A DNA stretch of 64,000 bases from an uncultured Paracoccaceae bacterium (GCA_913061275.1 CAJXSR010000015.1:1-64000); one strand, 5' to 3'; shown: positions 28,876 through 39,051, numbered from the stretch's first letter. Made by a program: numbers and translations. Notes: a model not told the origin generated them from the sequence alone.

Positions 28876-29304
28876 ATGCGTCACGCACGTGGTTACCGCC
28901 GCCTGAATAGAACACATGAGCACCGTAAAGCTCTGTTCGCAAACATGGCAGGCTCGCTTATTGAACATGAGCAAATTAAAACAACATTGCCGAAAGCCAA
29001 AGAGCTTCGCCCAATCATTGAAAAAATGATTACATTGGCGAAACGCGGCGATCTGCACGCACGCCGTCAGGCAGCATCAAAACTAAAACAAGAAGCATAC
29101 GTTGCTAAATTGTTTGAAATTTTGGGCCCACGCTACAAAGACCGCCAAGGTGGTTATGTGCGTGTGTTAAAAGCTGGCTTTCGCTACGGTGACATGGCGC
29201 CTATGGCGATCATCGAATTCGTTGACCGTGATGTAGATGCTAAAGGCAAGGGCGACAAAGCCCGCATTGCTGCAGAAGATGCAGCAGATGAGGCTGCTAG
29301 CTAA
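28876..29304 (+). CDS. rplQ: 50S ribosomal protein L17
   Basis: L17, 142 residues. The start [27 protein letters not shown] (read in part) is diagnostic, with AAGG 9 bases before ATG 28876; an in-frame ATG at 28819 would add an unrelated leader. Last gene of the superoperon. Confidence 0.98.
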   Translation: MRHARGYRRLNRTHEHRKALFANMAGSLIEHEQIKTTLPKAKELRPIIEKMITLAKRGDLHARRQAASKLKQEAYVAKLFEILGPRYKDRQGGYVRVLKAGFRYGDMAPMAIIEFVDRDVDAKGKGDKARIAAEDAADEAAS

Positions 29305-29340
29305 GTACAGTTTACTAAGACTGTCAGTATTAGAATTTTT

Positions 29341-29376
29341 AACAGGGGCTTTGGTATAACAAAGCCCCTGTTTTTT
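29341..29376 (+). terminator. rho-independent terminator after rplQ
   Basis: A perfect 13-bp stem (29341-29353 with 29360-29372) with a 6-base loop, followed by T residues. Ends the superoperon; also lies beyond the 3' end of the convergent EamA gene. Confidence 0.93.
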
Positions 29377-29441
29377 GTAGGGATAGTGATCCAACCCAAC
29401 TAGCTTAGCGCATTAACGGTAAATGATGCGTATTGGGTCAG

Positions 29442-30281
29442 CTAATAAGCCAAAATACCAATGCCATAAAATACGATTACTACGACAACCCATTGGGCGC
29501 GGGTCATATATTCGTGCAAGAAAACGCGGGCAAGGATTACCGTTAACATGCCAAATAATGATGAAGATACGGCTGCAAACTCTGGGTGGGGCATGGTGCC
29601 CGCGCTGGTTACCATTGCAAGTGCTGAAGCATCCAAAAAGCCAAGCAATCCTAGTCGGAGCCAGATATTTTTAGGTAACATCCACGGTGACTTTACCGCA
29701 ATAATAAGAATACCGATTGTAATAGTGGCACTAGCACGTGCAATAAAAATAACCATGCTATCATCCCAAACTAGGGTTGCGGCCTGAGACGTTGCAAATG
29801 TAGCGGCAAAACCAATGCCTGCCAAAATGGAATACAAAATGGCCCGATGCTTTTGGGTGCTGCCTTGAGATGTGTCAGACAGAGTTGCTACCAGCGCCAC
29901 GCCACAAACAACAAGCAAAACAGCCCCCCACTGCGCCCCCGAAATCAAAGATTCGTTCAACACTGCCCAGCCAACCGACACAACCGGATATGCGCTGATT
30001 ATAGGTGCTACCAGTTTAACAGGCCCAATAGAAAAAGCGGCATAAAGACTAAGGCTGGCAAAAGCAAAAACAACCCCAGACGCGATGGAAAGGCCATATG
30101 CGGGCATACTGACGATGTTGCGTTCTTCGCTTAAGAATATGGTGGGTGTAAGCAAAAGAGTGCCAAATAAAAGAACAAAGAATAACATAGGTAAAATAGG
30201 AATTTTTTGAGTGATCTGGCGCACAAAAAGATCATGAAATGCCCAAGCCACGGCGGCATAAAGTCCTAATATCAACGACAT
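29442..30281 (-). CDS. EamA/DMT family transporter
   Basis: A 279-residue inner-membrane protein with about ten helices, two EamA domains (start SLILGLYAAVAWAFHDLFVRQI; second half from about residue 145). Convergent with rplQ. Distinct from the EamA gene at 22866. Substrate not predictable. Confidence 0.85.
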   Translation of the reverse strand: MSLILGLYAAVAWAFHDLFVRQITQKIPILPMLFFVLLFGTLLLTPTIFLSEERNIVSMPAYGLSIASGVVFAFASLSLYAAFSIGPVKLVAPIISAYPVVSVGWAVLNESLISGAQWGAVLLVVCGVALVATLSDTSQGSTQKHRAILYSILAGIGFAATFATSQAATLVWDDSMVIFIARASATITIGILIIAVKSPWMLPKNIWLRLGLLGFLDASALAMVTSAGTMPHPEFAAVSSSLFGMLTVILARVFLHEYMTRAQWVVVVIVFYGIGILAY

Positions 30282-30500
30282 TTGGGTGGCCTTTTGTGGT
30301 TTTGGTGCACACTTATTAGAACCACAGATCCATTATGCAATCAAGCCAGAGCGATGCAATAACGACGGGAATTATAGTAATAAAGTGAGGTTTTGAAAGT
30401 TATGCAAGTTTTTCTATTGGCCTGCATATTGCATTCTATGCGGGCCAATCAGTAGCGAACCATGATTGCCAGCAGGGTAGCGGTGTGAAATAGTTCGGTT

Positions 30501-31823
30501 ATGGCTGATCTATTTGATACTATTGGTGCCGCGCCCCCTGACGCGGAGAAAATCACTCCGCTGGCGGATCGCATTCGGCCGCAGGTTTTGGCAGAGGTTA
30601 TCGGGCAACAGCATTTGATCGGTGATAAGGGCGCGTTGACTTTGATGCTTGGATCAAACGCATTAGCCTCAATTATTTTCTGGGGGCCGCCGGGTGTTGG
30701 CAAAACCACATTGGCCCGATTGTTGGCACATTCTACCGAAATGAAGTTTGTTCAAATCAGTGCGATTTTTTCAGGTATTGCGGATTTGAAAAAGGTGTTT
30801 GAAGCGGCCCGTTTGCGCCGTTCAAATGGCAAGCAAACCCTGCTTTTTGTGGATGAAATACACCGCTTTAATAAATCACAACAAGATGGTTTTTTACCGT
30901 TCATGGAGGATGGCACGATTATATTAGTCGGTGCTACCACGGAAAACCCGTCGTTTGAATTGAACTCGGCTTTACTGTCGCGCGCACAAGTGTTGGTTCT
31001 TGAACGGTTGGAATTGAAGGATTTGGAGCTAATGGCGCAACGGGCCGAGGCCGAGTTGAAAAAGAAGCTGCCTTTAAAAGCCCCTGCGCGTGAAGCACTG
31101 CTAGAAATGGCCGATGGGGACGGGCGCAGCCTGCTGAACTTGATTGAGCAATGTTTCAGCTGGAATTTAAGCAAACCCATAGATGTTGACGAATTGTCAA
31201 AACGGCTGCAACGGCGTGCAGCACTTTATGATAAATCGGGTGACGGACATTACAATCTGATTTCAGCCCTGCATAAATCAGTGCGCGGCTCTGATCCTGA
31301 CGCAGCCCTTTATTGGTTTACCCGTATGTTGGATGGGGGTGAAGACCCGCGTTATTTGGCGCGGCGTATTACCCGAATGGCGGTTGAGGATATTGGGTTG
31401 GCCGACCCAAGTGCACAATCGGTGTGCTTACAGTCTTGGCAAACATTTGAACGGTTGGGCAGCCCCGAAGGGGAATTGGCCTTAGCGCAAGCGGTGATTT
31501 ATCTGGCCTTAGCCCCTAAATCTAATGCGGCTTATACGGCCTATAAGGCGGCTTATGCGCAGGCAAAATCTACAGGATCGAAGCCACCCCCCAAACATAT
31601 ATTAAACGCACCCACTAACATGATGAAAGATCAGGGTTATGGGGCAGGATATGCCTACGATCACGATCAGGAAGATGGCTTTTCCGGGCAGAATTATTTC
31701 CCGGATGATATGCACCGTGGGATATATTATTTCCCAGTAGAACGCGGGCAAGAGCGCGAATTTAAGAAGCGGCTGGATTATTTCGCTAAATTACGTGCTA
31801 AAAAGAACGCGGATAAGAATTAA
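30501..31823 (+). CDS. rarA: replication-associated AAA+ ATPase RarA (MgsA)
   Basis: A 440-residue clamp-loader-like ATPase that acts at stalled replication forks. FWGPPGVGKTTLARLLA is Walker A, LLFVDEIHRFNKSQQD Walker B, GATTENPSFELN the sensor region; the C-terminal tetramerisation part ends normally. First of a + strand run with crcB, rluC and the ATP12 gene. Confidence 0.96.
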   Translation: MADLFDTIGAAPPDAEKITPLADRIRPQVLAEVIGQQHLIGDKGALTLMLGSNALASIIFWGPPGVGKTTLARLLAHSTEMKFVQISAIFSGIADLKKVFEAARLRRSNGKQTLLFVDEIHRFNKSQQDGFLPFMEDGTIILVGATTENPSFELNSALLSRAQVLVLERLELKDLELMAQRAEAELKKKLPLKAPAREALLEMADGDGRSLLNLIEQCFSWNLSKPIDVDELSKRLQRRAALYDKSGDGHYNLISALHKSVRGSDPDAALYWFTRMLDGGEDPRYLARRITRMAVEDIGLADPSAQSVCLQSWQTFERLGSPEGELALAQAVIYLALAPKSNAAYTAYKAAYAQAKSTGSKPPPKHILNAPTNMMKDQGYGAGYAYDHDQEDGFSGQNYFPDDMHRGIYYFPVERGQEREFKKRLDYFAKLRAKKNADKN

Positions 31824-31893
31824 GCGATAGTTTGCTCTCGCTACCAATCGGTAAGCGCAGTAATGCTGCGCCGAAATGTTAGGAAAATTTGAG

Positions 31894-32274
31894 ATGTTAA
31901 ACACATTTGGGCTAGTAGCGGTAGGCGGCGCCATAGGGGCTATGCTGCGCTATAGTGTATATCTTTCATCTGTGCGTATTCTAGGGGCAAGCTTTCCTTT
32001 TGGCACAATGATCGTGAATGTTGCAGGATCGTTCTTGATGGGTATCGCTGCCGTTGTTCTTATGCAGCGCGGGCAGGCTGGGCTACTGGCTCCGTTTTTA
32101 ATGATAGGTGTTTTGGGCGGCTTTACGACGTTTTCTGCCTTTTCGTTGGATACTTTGGTGTTGATTGAGAAGGGTAAACTGGCGTTGGCTTCTGTTTATG
32201 TGTTTGGATCAGTGGGGCTATCTATATTGGCCCTGTTTACAGGGTTACTATTAGCGCGGAGTATTTGGGGATGA
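31894..32274 (+). CDS. crcB: fluoride exporter CrcB/FluC
   Basis: A 126-residue four-helix membrane protein that exports fluoride as a dual-topology dimer. GGAIGAMLRY, GTMIVNVAGSFLMG and GGFTTFSAFSLD are the family motifs. AGGA at 31881-31884 favours ATG 31894 over that at 31876. No fluoride riboswitch was recognised upstream. Overlaps rluC by four bases (ATGA). Confidence 0.95.
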   Translation: MLNTFGLVAVGGAIGAMLRYSVYLSSVRILGASFPFGTMIVNVAGSFLMGIAAVVLMQRGQAGLLAPFLMIGVLGGFTTFSAFSLDTLVLIEKGKLALASVYVFGSVGLSILALFTGLLLARSIWG

Positions 32275-33302
32275 GCAGGGTTCAACTTATCGAAGTCAAC
32301 AATGATGGTGATGGGCAACGCCTAGATCGTTGGTTGCGAAAGCAGTTTTCACAGTTAAGCCAAGTGCGCATTGAAAAGATGTGCCGCAAGGGTGAACTGC
32401 GTGTGGATGGCGGGCGAGTAAAAGCGGCAACCCGTGTGGAAAGCGGGCAAACCGTGCGTGTGCCACCTATTCCTGATGAGACATATCAGGATTATGACAA
32501 GCGGGAATATCAGGTATCAGACGCAGATGTCGAGATGATCCAATCCTGTGTGATTTACAAAGACGCGGATATAATTGTTCTGAACAAGCCTGCGGGATTG
32601 GCAGTGCAGGGTGGTACCAAAACCAATGTGCATGTTGATGGGTTATCAGAGGCCCTGAAATTTGAGTTAGACAGCAAACCCAAGCTGGTTCACCGGCTTG
32701 ATCGCGATACATCGGGTGTATTGCTATTGGCCCGTAACGGTAAAGCCGCGCAAGGCTTGGCCAAAGCGTTTCAATCGCGCGATACGCGTAAGATTTACTG
32801 GGCGGCGGTAGCGGGTGTTGCACGACCTAAATTGGGAACAGTTCGATTTGGTTTGGTCAAAGCAGGCGGGCAGGGTAGCGAAAAGATGTATTGCGTTCAT
32901 CCCAAAGATATTGATGCTACCAAAGGCGCAAAACGTGCAACCACGGACTACGCAACCATCAATGAACTTGGGCGCCGTGTAAGTTGGATGGCATTGGTGC
33001 CGATTACCGGGCGCACGCATCAGCTGCGTGCCCATATGGCTGAGATCGGCAACCCGATTATTGGCGATGGTAAATATGGTGGTAATAGCCAGTCGAATGA
33101 AGGTGATGGTTGGGGCGCGCAACTGGGCGGAGAGATTAGCCGCAAGTTGCATTTACACGCACGGTCTATTTCGTTTGACCATCCGATCACTGGACGGCGG
33201 ATGAATTTTACCGCCGATATGCCCAATCATATGAAACGTACTTGGGACTTTTTAGGATGGGAACTGGCCGATGCGTCAGCTGATCCATTTGAAGAGATAT
33301 AA
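32271..33302 (+). CDS. rluC: 23S rRNA pseudouridine synthase RluC
   Basis: Makes pseudouridine in 23S rRNA. N-terminal S4 RNA-binding domain (RLDRWLRKQFSQLSQVRIEKM), then the catalytic domain with HRLDRDTSGVLLLARN, in which the Asp after HRL is the catalytic residue, and GRTHQLRAH. Length 343. Start ATG 32271 is inside the crcB stop overlap. RluC rather than RluD is the better guess from the order and length. Confidence 0.9.
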   Translation: MSRVQLIEVNNDGDGQRLDRWLRKQFSQLSQVRIEKMCRKGELRVDGGRVKAATRVESGQTVRVPPIPDETYQDYDKREYQVSDADVEMIQSCVIYKDADIIVLNKPAGLAVQGGTKTNVHVDGLSEALKFELDSKPKLVHRLDRDTSGVLLLARNGKAAQGLAKAFQSRDTRKIYWAAVAGVARPKLGTVRFGLVKAGGQGSEKMYCVHPKDIDATKGAKRATTDYATINELGRRVSWMALVPITGRTHQLRAHMAEIGNPIIGDGKYGGNSQSNEGDGWGAQLGGEISRKLHLHARSISFDHPITGRRMNFTADMPNHMKRTWDFLGWELADASADPFEEI

Positions 33303-33307
33303 AAGAT

Positions 33308-34018
33308 ATGGCCGAATGGGCGCAAAAGGTATTTTGGTCGGAAGTAACCGTGGCAGAATGTGCAGGCGGTTATACGATTTTGCTTGATGAGCGTGGTTTG
33401 AAAACCCCGCTTAAAGCTACTTTAGAAGTTCCTACTGAAAATATGGCCCTTGCTATTGCGGAAGAATGGCGCGGGTTGGAAAAAGACGTTGATCCACAAA
33501 TGTTACCGATTACAAAACTGGCCAATTCGGCAATCGATAATGTCGCGGTACAGTTTGAACCAATCACTGAAATGTTGGCGGAATATGCTGCAACTGATTT
33601 ATTGTGCTACCGCGCAACAAGCCCTGTCGGGTTAGCCGATCGCCAAGAACAAGTATGGCAACCGCTACTTTATTGGTTTGAACGTACCCACGGGATAAAG
33701 CTTAAGGTTGGTAGCGGCGTGATGCCAATTTCGCAATCAGCTGATGTTATGGATATGTGCAGCCGATTGCTTGCGACGTATTCAAATTTTGAGCTAGCGG
33801 CGGTTTATGACCTGATAACACTGTCTGGTTCATTTGTAATAGGGTTGGCAACTGCGGATGAATATTTAGCTGTTAGTGACGGTTGGGATGCCTCTCGGAT
33901 TGATGAAGATTGGCAAATTCAAGAATGGGGCGATGATGAAGATGCACGTTCTTTGAGCCAAAGTCGTAGAATTGCGTTTGAACGTGCTGCTTTTGTACTG
34001 AAATTATTGAAAAAGTAA
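33308..34018 (+). CDS. ATP12 family F1-ATPase assembly chaperone
   Basis: A 236-residue protein of the ATP12 family, which chaperones the F1 alpha subunit; found in alphaproteobacteria and mitochondria. TILLDERGLKTPLKATLEVPT, AEEWRGLEKDVDPQMLPITKLANSAID (read in part) and TDLLCYRA are the signature. Five bases behind rluC, as in other Rhodobacterales. Confidence 0.95.
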   Translation: MAEWAQKVFWSEVTVAECAGGYTILLDERGLKTPLKATLEVPTENMALAIAEEWRGLEKDVDPQMLPITKLANSAIDNVAVQFEPITEMLAEYAATDLLCYRATSPVGLADRQEQVWQPLLYWFERTHGIKLKVGSGVMPISQSADVMDMCSRLLATYSNFELAAVYDLITLSGSFVIGLATADEYLAVSDGWDASRIDEDWQIQEWGDDEDARSLSQSRRIAFERAAFVLKLLKK

Positions 34019-34218
34019 GGTGCTTATTGCGGTTGACATCGTTCAGACCACAATACCTAGCGTTACATTGCGGAATATTTTGACTAATCCCTTGACCTAC
34101 AATGAAAGTCCTGAACAAATGTGGAACTAGAAATTGGGGATTCCCCTATTTCAAAAAATCTGGCTAAGATGGCCGGGAGAGTGCCCCATTAGGGGCAGAC
34201 CATCAGGAAGAGGTAAAA

Positions 34219-35238
34219 ATGAAAAAATCTGTATTTATTGGAACGCTAGCTGCTGTATCTGTAACAGCAGGCATGGCTGCCGCAAGCACGCTTGACGATG
34301 TCAAAGCTGCTGGCGAACTAAAATGTGGCGTATCCACTGGCTTGGTTGGCTTTGCTGCCGCTGACGCTAATGGCGTATACCATGGCTTCGACGTGGCTGT
34401 TTGCCGCGCTGTAGCTGCTGCTGTCTTGGGTGACGGCGACAAAGTGAAGTTTGTACCAACTACTGGTAAAACACGCTTTACTGCACTTGCATCTGGCGAA
34501 GTTGACATGTTGGCACGTAACACAACATGGACATTCTCACGCGACGTAGACCTTAAGTTTGAATTTATTGGCGTTAACTACTATGACGGCCAAGGCTTTA
34601 TGGTTCCAAAAGCATTGGGTGTTGCATCTGCAAAAGATCTAGACGGTGCTACTGTTTGTATCCAAACTGGTACAACGACAGAGTTGAACTTGGCGGACTA
34701 CTTCCGTTCAAACAACATCTCTTATGAGCCAGTGCCAATCGAAACAAATGCTGAAGGTCAAGCACAGTACCTATCAGGTGCATGTGACGTGTACACAACT
34801 GACGCATCTGGTCTTGCTGCTACTCGTGCAACATTCGAAAAGCCAGACGATCACGTTGTTCTACCAGAAATCATCTCTAAAGAGCCTTTGGGCCCACTTG
34901 TTCGCCACGGCGACAACCAATGGGGTGACATCATTCGCTGGACTTTGAATGCATTGATCACTGCTGAAGAGCTGGGTGTTACATCTGCAAACATTGACAA
35001 AATGAGCATGGAAGCTGGCAACAACCCAGAAATCAACCGTCTGTTAGGTACAGAAGGTGATTTGGGCGGTATGCTTGGTTTGGATAAAGAATGGGCCAAA
35101 CGTGCGGTTGCGCAAAGCGGTAACTACGGCGAAATCTTCGATAGTAATATCGGTGAAGGTTCTCCAGTTGGTATTGCACGCGGTTTGAACGCATCGTGGA
35201 CAGACGGTGGTCTGCTCTACACTCCACCTTTCCGTTAA
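34219..35238 (+). CDS. aapJ: general L-amino acid ABC transporter, binding protein
   Basis: Periplasmic solute-binding protein of the Aap/Bzt type for glutamate, glutamine, aspartate and other amino acids. Signal peptide KSVFIGTLAAVSVTAGMAA; then STLDDVKAAGELKCGVSTG and GFDVAVCRAVAAAVLGD, typical of family 3 binding proteins. Length 339. First gene of aapJQMP; GGAAGAGG seven to ten bases before the ATG. A small hairpin (TGCCCC/GGGGCA, 34182-34197) lies just before the ribosome site. Confidence 0.96.
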   Translation: MKKSVFIGTLAAVSVTAGMAAASTLDDVKAAGELKCGVSTGLVGFAAADANGVYHGFDVAVCRAVAAAVLGDGDKVKFVPTTGKTRFTALASGEVDMLARNTTWTFSRDVDLKFEFIGVNYYDGQGFMVPKALGVASAKDLDGATVCIQTGTTTELNLADYFRSNNISYEPVPIETNAEGQAQYLSGACDVYTTDASGLAATRATFEKPDDHVVLPEIISKEPLGPLVRHGDNQWGDIIRWTLNALITAEELGVTSANIDKMSMEAGNNPEINRLLGTEGDLGGMLGLDKEWAKRAVAQSGNYGEIFDSNIGEGSPVGIARGLNASWTDGGLLYTPPFR

Positions 35239-35251
35239 TCGGATAAAAGTT

Positions 35252-35279
35252 AAGGGCGCAACCAAGGTTGCGCCCTTTT
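35252..35279 (+). terminator. terminator between aapJ and aapQ
   Basis: A perfect 12-bp stem (35252-35263 with 35266-35277) with a 2-base gap in the drawn loop and a short T-run. A partial terminator after the binding-protein gene is common in ABC operons and would give an excess of AapJ over the membrane parts. Confidence 0.85.
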
Positions 35280-35386
35280 CATATCTATAGACTACATAAG
35301 TATAATCCGAGGCCTGATCGTCTGACTGCATGTAAGCTGGTCAGTATAGAAATCTAGGCCCGACCAACAAAGGGAGATGTAGACAC

Positions 35387-36916
35387 ATGTCTGCTACAGC
35401 CGAACCTGAAAAGGGCGGTTTCCGACTGAGCCAGCTAATATACGATACACGCTATCGCTCTATGACCATCCAAATCATTGCCCTCATTGGGTTTTTGCTT
35501 TCGGTTGGTTGGCTTATCAGAAACGCCGGACAAAACCTTGCTGAACTAGGGAAGCCTCTAGGGTTTGGTTTTTTAACTGAACAAGCTGGCTACGATATTA
35601 ATCAACGCCTTATCGAATACAACTCGCAAATGACTCATGGTCGTGCCGCAGTTATCGGACTTTTAAATACACTTCTGGTAGCCTTTTTAGGGTGTATCAC
35701 AGCAACTGTGATAGGTGTTTCAATCGGTGTTCTACGCCTGTCGAAGAACTGGATCGTGTCTCGGTTAATGACACTTTACATCGAAATGTTCAGAAATGTT
35801 CCTGTGCTGCTTTGGATCATTATCACGATGGCGATTTTCATCGAGGTATTTCCGCAACCAAGGGATTTCCGAGGCGAAGATGCTATTGCCACGATGAAGT
35901 TGTTTGACAGTATTGCGATTACAAATCGGGGAATTCTTATTCCTGCACTGGCCTATGGCCCTGGTATTGTTTTGGTTTTCATAACCTTTGTTCTTTCGCT
36001 TATCGGGATTGTATTTTTTCGGCGCTATGCAAAAAAACTTCAAGAAGAAACTGGGAAAATATTACCATCAGGACTTATTTCAACGGGTATTTTCTTTGTT
36101 CCAACATTGGTGGTCTTCTTTGCAGCTACGATGATCAACCTAAACAAAGAGCACGTAGTATTTGGTGCGAAAACGCTAACTTTGAACGCTGATAATTCGA
36201 TTTCGGCTGACAGTGGTATACGCTTTTGTGACACGGGCGGTGCTGGTAACGTAAATGCGAAAAACCTGATGCGGGCGAATGGCATTAAATTTAAGTCTGT
36301 ACCGTCATATGATCTAGCCGACTCGCTTACTCGTATGAGTAGTGGCAATACAAGAACTGGTTGTGATATTGCTACCGTGCCGTCTGGGACAGCGCTTCCT
36401 GAAGGGCTTTTCGTTTCAGAAGGTATTTCTTTATATTCTGGTCGACCTATTGAATTGGAAAAACCTTACCTTTCTGGTTTCAACTTTACCGACGGTGTCT
36501 TGATGCGTAATTCGTTGATTGCGCTTTGGTTTGCTTTGTCTCTATATACTGCAGCATTTATTGCTGAAACGGTACGTTCAGGCATACAAGCAGTTTCCAA
36601 AGGTCAAACAGAAGCGGCGGGTGCCCTTGGTTTACGACCTGGGCGGATCACAAGTCTGGTGGTTTTACCACAAGCCTTGCGAGTAATTATTCCACCGATG
36701 ATTTCGCAATATCTAAACCTAACCAAAAACTCGTCGTTGGCGATTGCGGTTGGATATATGGATATCACAGGTACGCTGGGTGGCATTACGCTGAACCAGA
36801 CGGGCCGTGAAATGGAAAGTCTGATTATCTTGATGGCAATTTATCTAGCCATTTCATTAACCATCTCCACGATCATGAACCAATACAATGAACGTGTTAA
36901 GCTGAGGGAGCGTTGA
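35387..36916 (+). CDS. aapQ: general L-amino acid ABC transporter, permease AapQ with an inserted domain
   Basis: Inner-membrane permease. The start of the permease core (GLLNTLLVAFLGCITATVIG), the FRNVPVLLW helix and the coupling-helix region EAAGALGLRPGRITSLVVLPQALRVIIPP (read in part) are intact. At 509 residues it is about 100 longer than the roughly 400 usual for AapQ. The extra part, about residues 255-365, falls between two membrane helices and resembles lobe 2 of an amino-acid binding protein (FCDTGGAGN, NLMRANGIKFKSVP, TGCDIATVPSGTALPEG compare with parts of AapJ). Two bases ahead of aapM. Confidence 0.9.
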   Translation: MSATAEPEKGGFRLSQLIYDTRYRSMTIQIIALIGFLLSVGWLIRNAGQNLAELGKPLGFGFLTEQAGYDINQRLIEYNSQMTHGRAAVIGLLNTLLVAFLGCITATVIGVSIGVLRLSKNWIVSRLMTLYIEMFRNVPVLLWIIITMAIFIEVFPQPRDFRGEDAIATMKLFDSIAITNRGILIPALAYGPGIVLVFITFVLSLIGIVFFRRYAKKLQEETGKILPSGLISTGIFFVPTLVVFFAATMINLNKEHVVFGAKTLTLNADNSISADSGIRFCDTGGAGNVNAKNLMRANGIKFKSVPSYDLADSLTRMSSGNTRTGCDIATVPSGTALPEGLFVSEGISLYSGRPIELEKPYLSGFNFTDGVLMRNSLIALWFALSLYTAAFIAETVRSGIQAVSKGQTEAAGALGLRPGRITSLVVLPQALRVIIPPMISQYLNLTKNSSLAIAVGYMDITGTLGGITLNQTGREMESLIILMAIYLAISLTISTIMNQYNERVKLRER

Positions 36917-36917
36917 T

Positions 36918-38216
36918 ATGAGTGATGTATCATATGTCCGCACAGAAATGTTGCCAGAAAAAGCACCACCTGTCGGTCAACAAGGTCTGATAAAATGGTT
37001 TCGGGAAAACATGTTTTCATCAATCCCGAATTCGATCCTGTCTATTTTGGCGATATGGGCAATTTATGCCGTTTTAAGCCACATCTTGCCATGGGTTTTT
37101 CAGTCATCATGGAACGCTTCATCCTTGACGGAATGTCGGGCTAACATCGTTGCTGAATACGGCGAAGGTGCCACAGGCGCTTGCTGGGCGGTTGTTAATG
37201 AACGTTTCCCGCAGCTGATCTACGGGTTCTACCCGCAGGAATTGCGCTGGCGTCTGGATTTGGCCTTTGTCGGTATGTTGGTCGCTCTTGCGCCTGTACT
37301 GTTCGACAAGTTGCCCAAAAAGATGCTGTGGTTCACAGCTGTATATCCATTCTTGGCCTTTTGGTTGCTTTGGGGTGGGTCAATATGGTTGCCTGTCTCG
37401 ATAATCGCAGGGTTTGTACTAGGTGTTGTTGCCTTTAAGGTAATAGGCAAAATGTTTGGCTCTCTTGCAGGTATGGTTTCTGTTGCTTTCGTTCCCATCA
37501 TTTGGTGGCTTTTGTTTGCAGGCGGGGCAGCTGATATAGCCCAATCGATTATTCCACTTTCAATACAGTCGGTTCCATCATCCCAGTTTGGCGGTTTATC
37601 ACTATCGATAATCATTGGCGTTACGGGCATCGCCTTTTCGTTGCCAATCGGCATTGTTTTGGCATTAGGTCGTCAATCTGACCTGATGATCGTCAAAGTG
37701 CTATGTGTTGGCTTCATCGAGTTTATTCGTGGTGTGCCGCTGATTACTTTGTTGTTTGTGGCGTCAACCCTGTTGAACTACTTTATGCCACCTGGCACGA
37801 ACTTTGATATTATCCTGCGGGTTATCATTATGGTAACGCTGTTTTCTGCGGCTTACATGGCCGAAGTGATCAGGGGCGGTCTAGCTGCCCTGCCTAAAGG
37901 ACAGTATGAAGGGGCCGATAGTTTGGGTCTTGATTTTTGGCAAGCAACGCGGTTGGTTATCATGCCGCAAGCGCTGAAAATCTCAATCCCGAACATTGTA
38001 TCAAGTTTCATCGGACTGTTTAAAGATACCACTTTGGTGTCGATTATCGGTCTTTTGGATCCTTTGGGATTGTCTACAAATATTCGTGCAGACCAAAATT
38101 GGAACGGTATTATATGGGAACTATATGGCTTCGTTGCCGTCATGTTCTTTATATTCTGTTTCTCTATGTCTCGTTACTCAATGTATCTGGAGCGTAAGCT
38201 TCAGACAGGCCACTAA
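36918..38216 (+). CDS. aapM: general L-amino acid ABC transporter, permease AapM
   Basis: Second permease, 432 residues with about ten helices. The C-terminal half has the core FIEFIRGVPLITLLFVA and EGADSLGLDFWQATRLVIMPQALK (read in part). Length is normal for AapM. It heterodimerises with AapQ and is driven by AapP. Confidence 0.95.
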   Translation: MSDVSYVRTEMLPEKAPPVGQQGLIKWFRENMFSSIPNSILSILAIWAIYAVLSHILPWVFQSSWNASSLTECRANIVAEYGEGATGACWAVVNERFPQLIYGFYPQELRWRLDLAFVGMLVALAPVLFDKLPKKMLWFTAVYPFLAFWLLWGGSIWLPVSIIAGFVLGVVAFKVIGKMFGSLAGMVSVAFVPIIWWLLFAGGAADIAQSIIPLSIQSVPSSQFGGLSLSIIIGVTGIAFSLPIGIVLALGRQSDLMIVKVLCVGFIEFIRGVPLITLLFVASTLLNYFMPPGTNFDIILRVIIMVTLFSAAYMAEVIRGGLAALPKGQYEGADSLGLDFWQATRLVIMPQALKISIPNIVSSFIGLFKDTTLVSIIGLLDPLGLSTNIRADQNWNGIIWELYGFVAVMFFIFCFSMSRYSMYLERKLQTGH

Positions 38217-38228
38217 GGAGTTAAGCTC

Positions 38229-38999
38229 ATGGCTAATACTAAAAAGAAATTGGTTGTTTCCGACGAAGTTGCAATCCAAATCGAAAATATGAACAAATGG
38301 TACGGATCGTTCCATGTTCTAAAAGACATCAACCTGACCGTTAATCGCGGTGAACGGATTGTGGTTTGTGGGCCTTCGGGTTCTGGTAAATCTACACTGA
38401 TCCGTTGCATCAATGCACTGGAAGAGCATCAGGAAGGTAAGATCACTGTGGATGGTACCCATCTGTCATCTGATCTGAAGAACATCGATGCGATCCGATC
38501 AGAGGTGGGGATGTGTTTCCAACACTTCAACCTGTTCCCGCATTTGTCTATTCTGGATAACTGTACTTTGGCACCGATCTGGGTTCGTAAGATACCTAAG
38601 AAAGAAGCCGAGGAAACTGCGATGCACTTCCTAGAAAAGGTGAAAATCCCAGAGCAGGCTGATAAGTTTCCGGGCCAACTATCTGGCGGTCAGCAGCAAC
38701 GTGTGGCGATTGCGCGTTCTTTGTGCATGCAACCACGTATCATGCTGTTTGATGAGCCAACATCAGCGCTTGACCCTGAGATGATTAAAGAGGTTTTGGA
38801 TACAATGATTAGTCTGGCCGAAGAAGGCATGACCATGATCTGTGTGACCCACGAAATGGGCTTTGCCCGCCAAGTGGCCAACCGCGTGATCTTTATGGAT
38901 GCAGGCCAAATCGTTGAACAAAACGAGCCAGAAGAATTCTTTAACAACCCGCAATCAGAGCGGACACAGTTGTTCTTAAGCCAGATTTTGGGCCACTAA
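38229..38999 (+). CDS. aapP: general L-amino acid ABC transporter, ATP-binding protein
   Basis: ATPase subunit, 256 residues: Walker [10 protein letters not shown], signature LSGGQQQR, Walker [15 protein letters not shown], switch His in [11 protein letters not shown]. Closely follows the GlnQ/AapP pattern ([18 protein letters not shown]). TAAGGAG lies 7 bases before the ATG. Confidence 0.97.
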   Translation: MANTKKKLVVSDEVAIQIENMNKWYGSFHVLKDINLTVNRGERIVVCGPSGSGKSTLIRCINALEEHQEGKITVDGTHLSSDLKNIDAIRSEVGMCFQHFNLFPHLSILDNCTLAPIWVRKIPKKEAEETAMHFLEKVKIPEQADKFPGQLSGGQQQRVAIARSLCMQPRIMLFDEPTSALDPEMIKEVLDTMISLAEEGMTMICVTHEMGFARQVANRVIFMDAGQIVEQNEPEEFFNNPQSERTQLFLSQILGH

Positions 39000-39024
39000 G
39001 TTCTAACTGCATAAAGCTTATGAG

Positions 39025-39051
39025 AAGCCCCGCCAATGTGCGGGGCTTTTT
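39025..39051 (+). terminator. rho-independent terminator after aapP
   Basis: A 9-bp stem AAGCCCCGC/GCGGGGCTT (39025-39033 with 39040-39048), 6-base loop, five T. Ends the aap operon. Confidence 0.92.

Noticed and set aside
31824-31893. Fluoride riboswitch before crcB
   Set aside because: The 70-base gap after rarA shows no recognisable pseudoknot core; crcB seems simply cotranscribed with rarA.
34019-34218. TTGACA near 34033 as the aapJ promoter
   Set aside because: No -10 box at a usable distance; the 200-base gap gives no convincing sigma70 pair.
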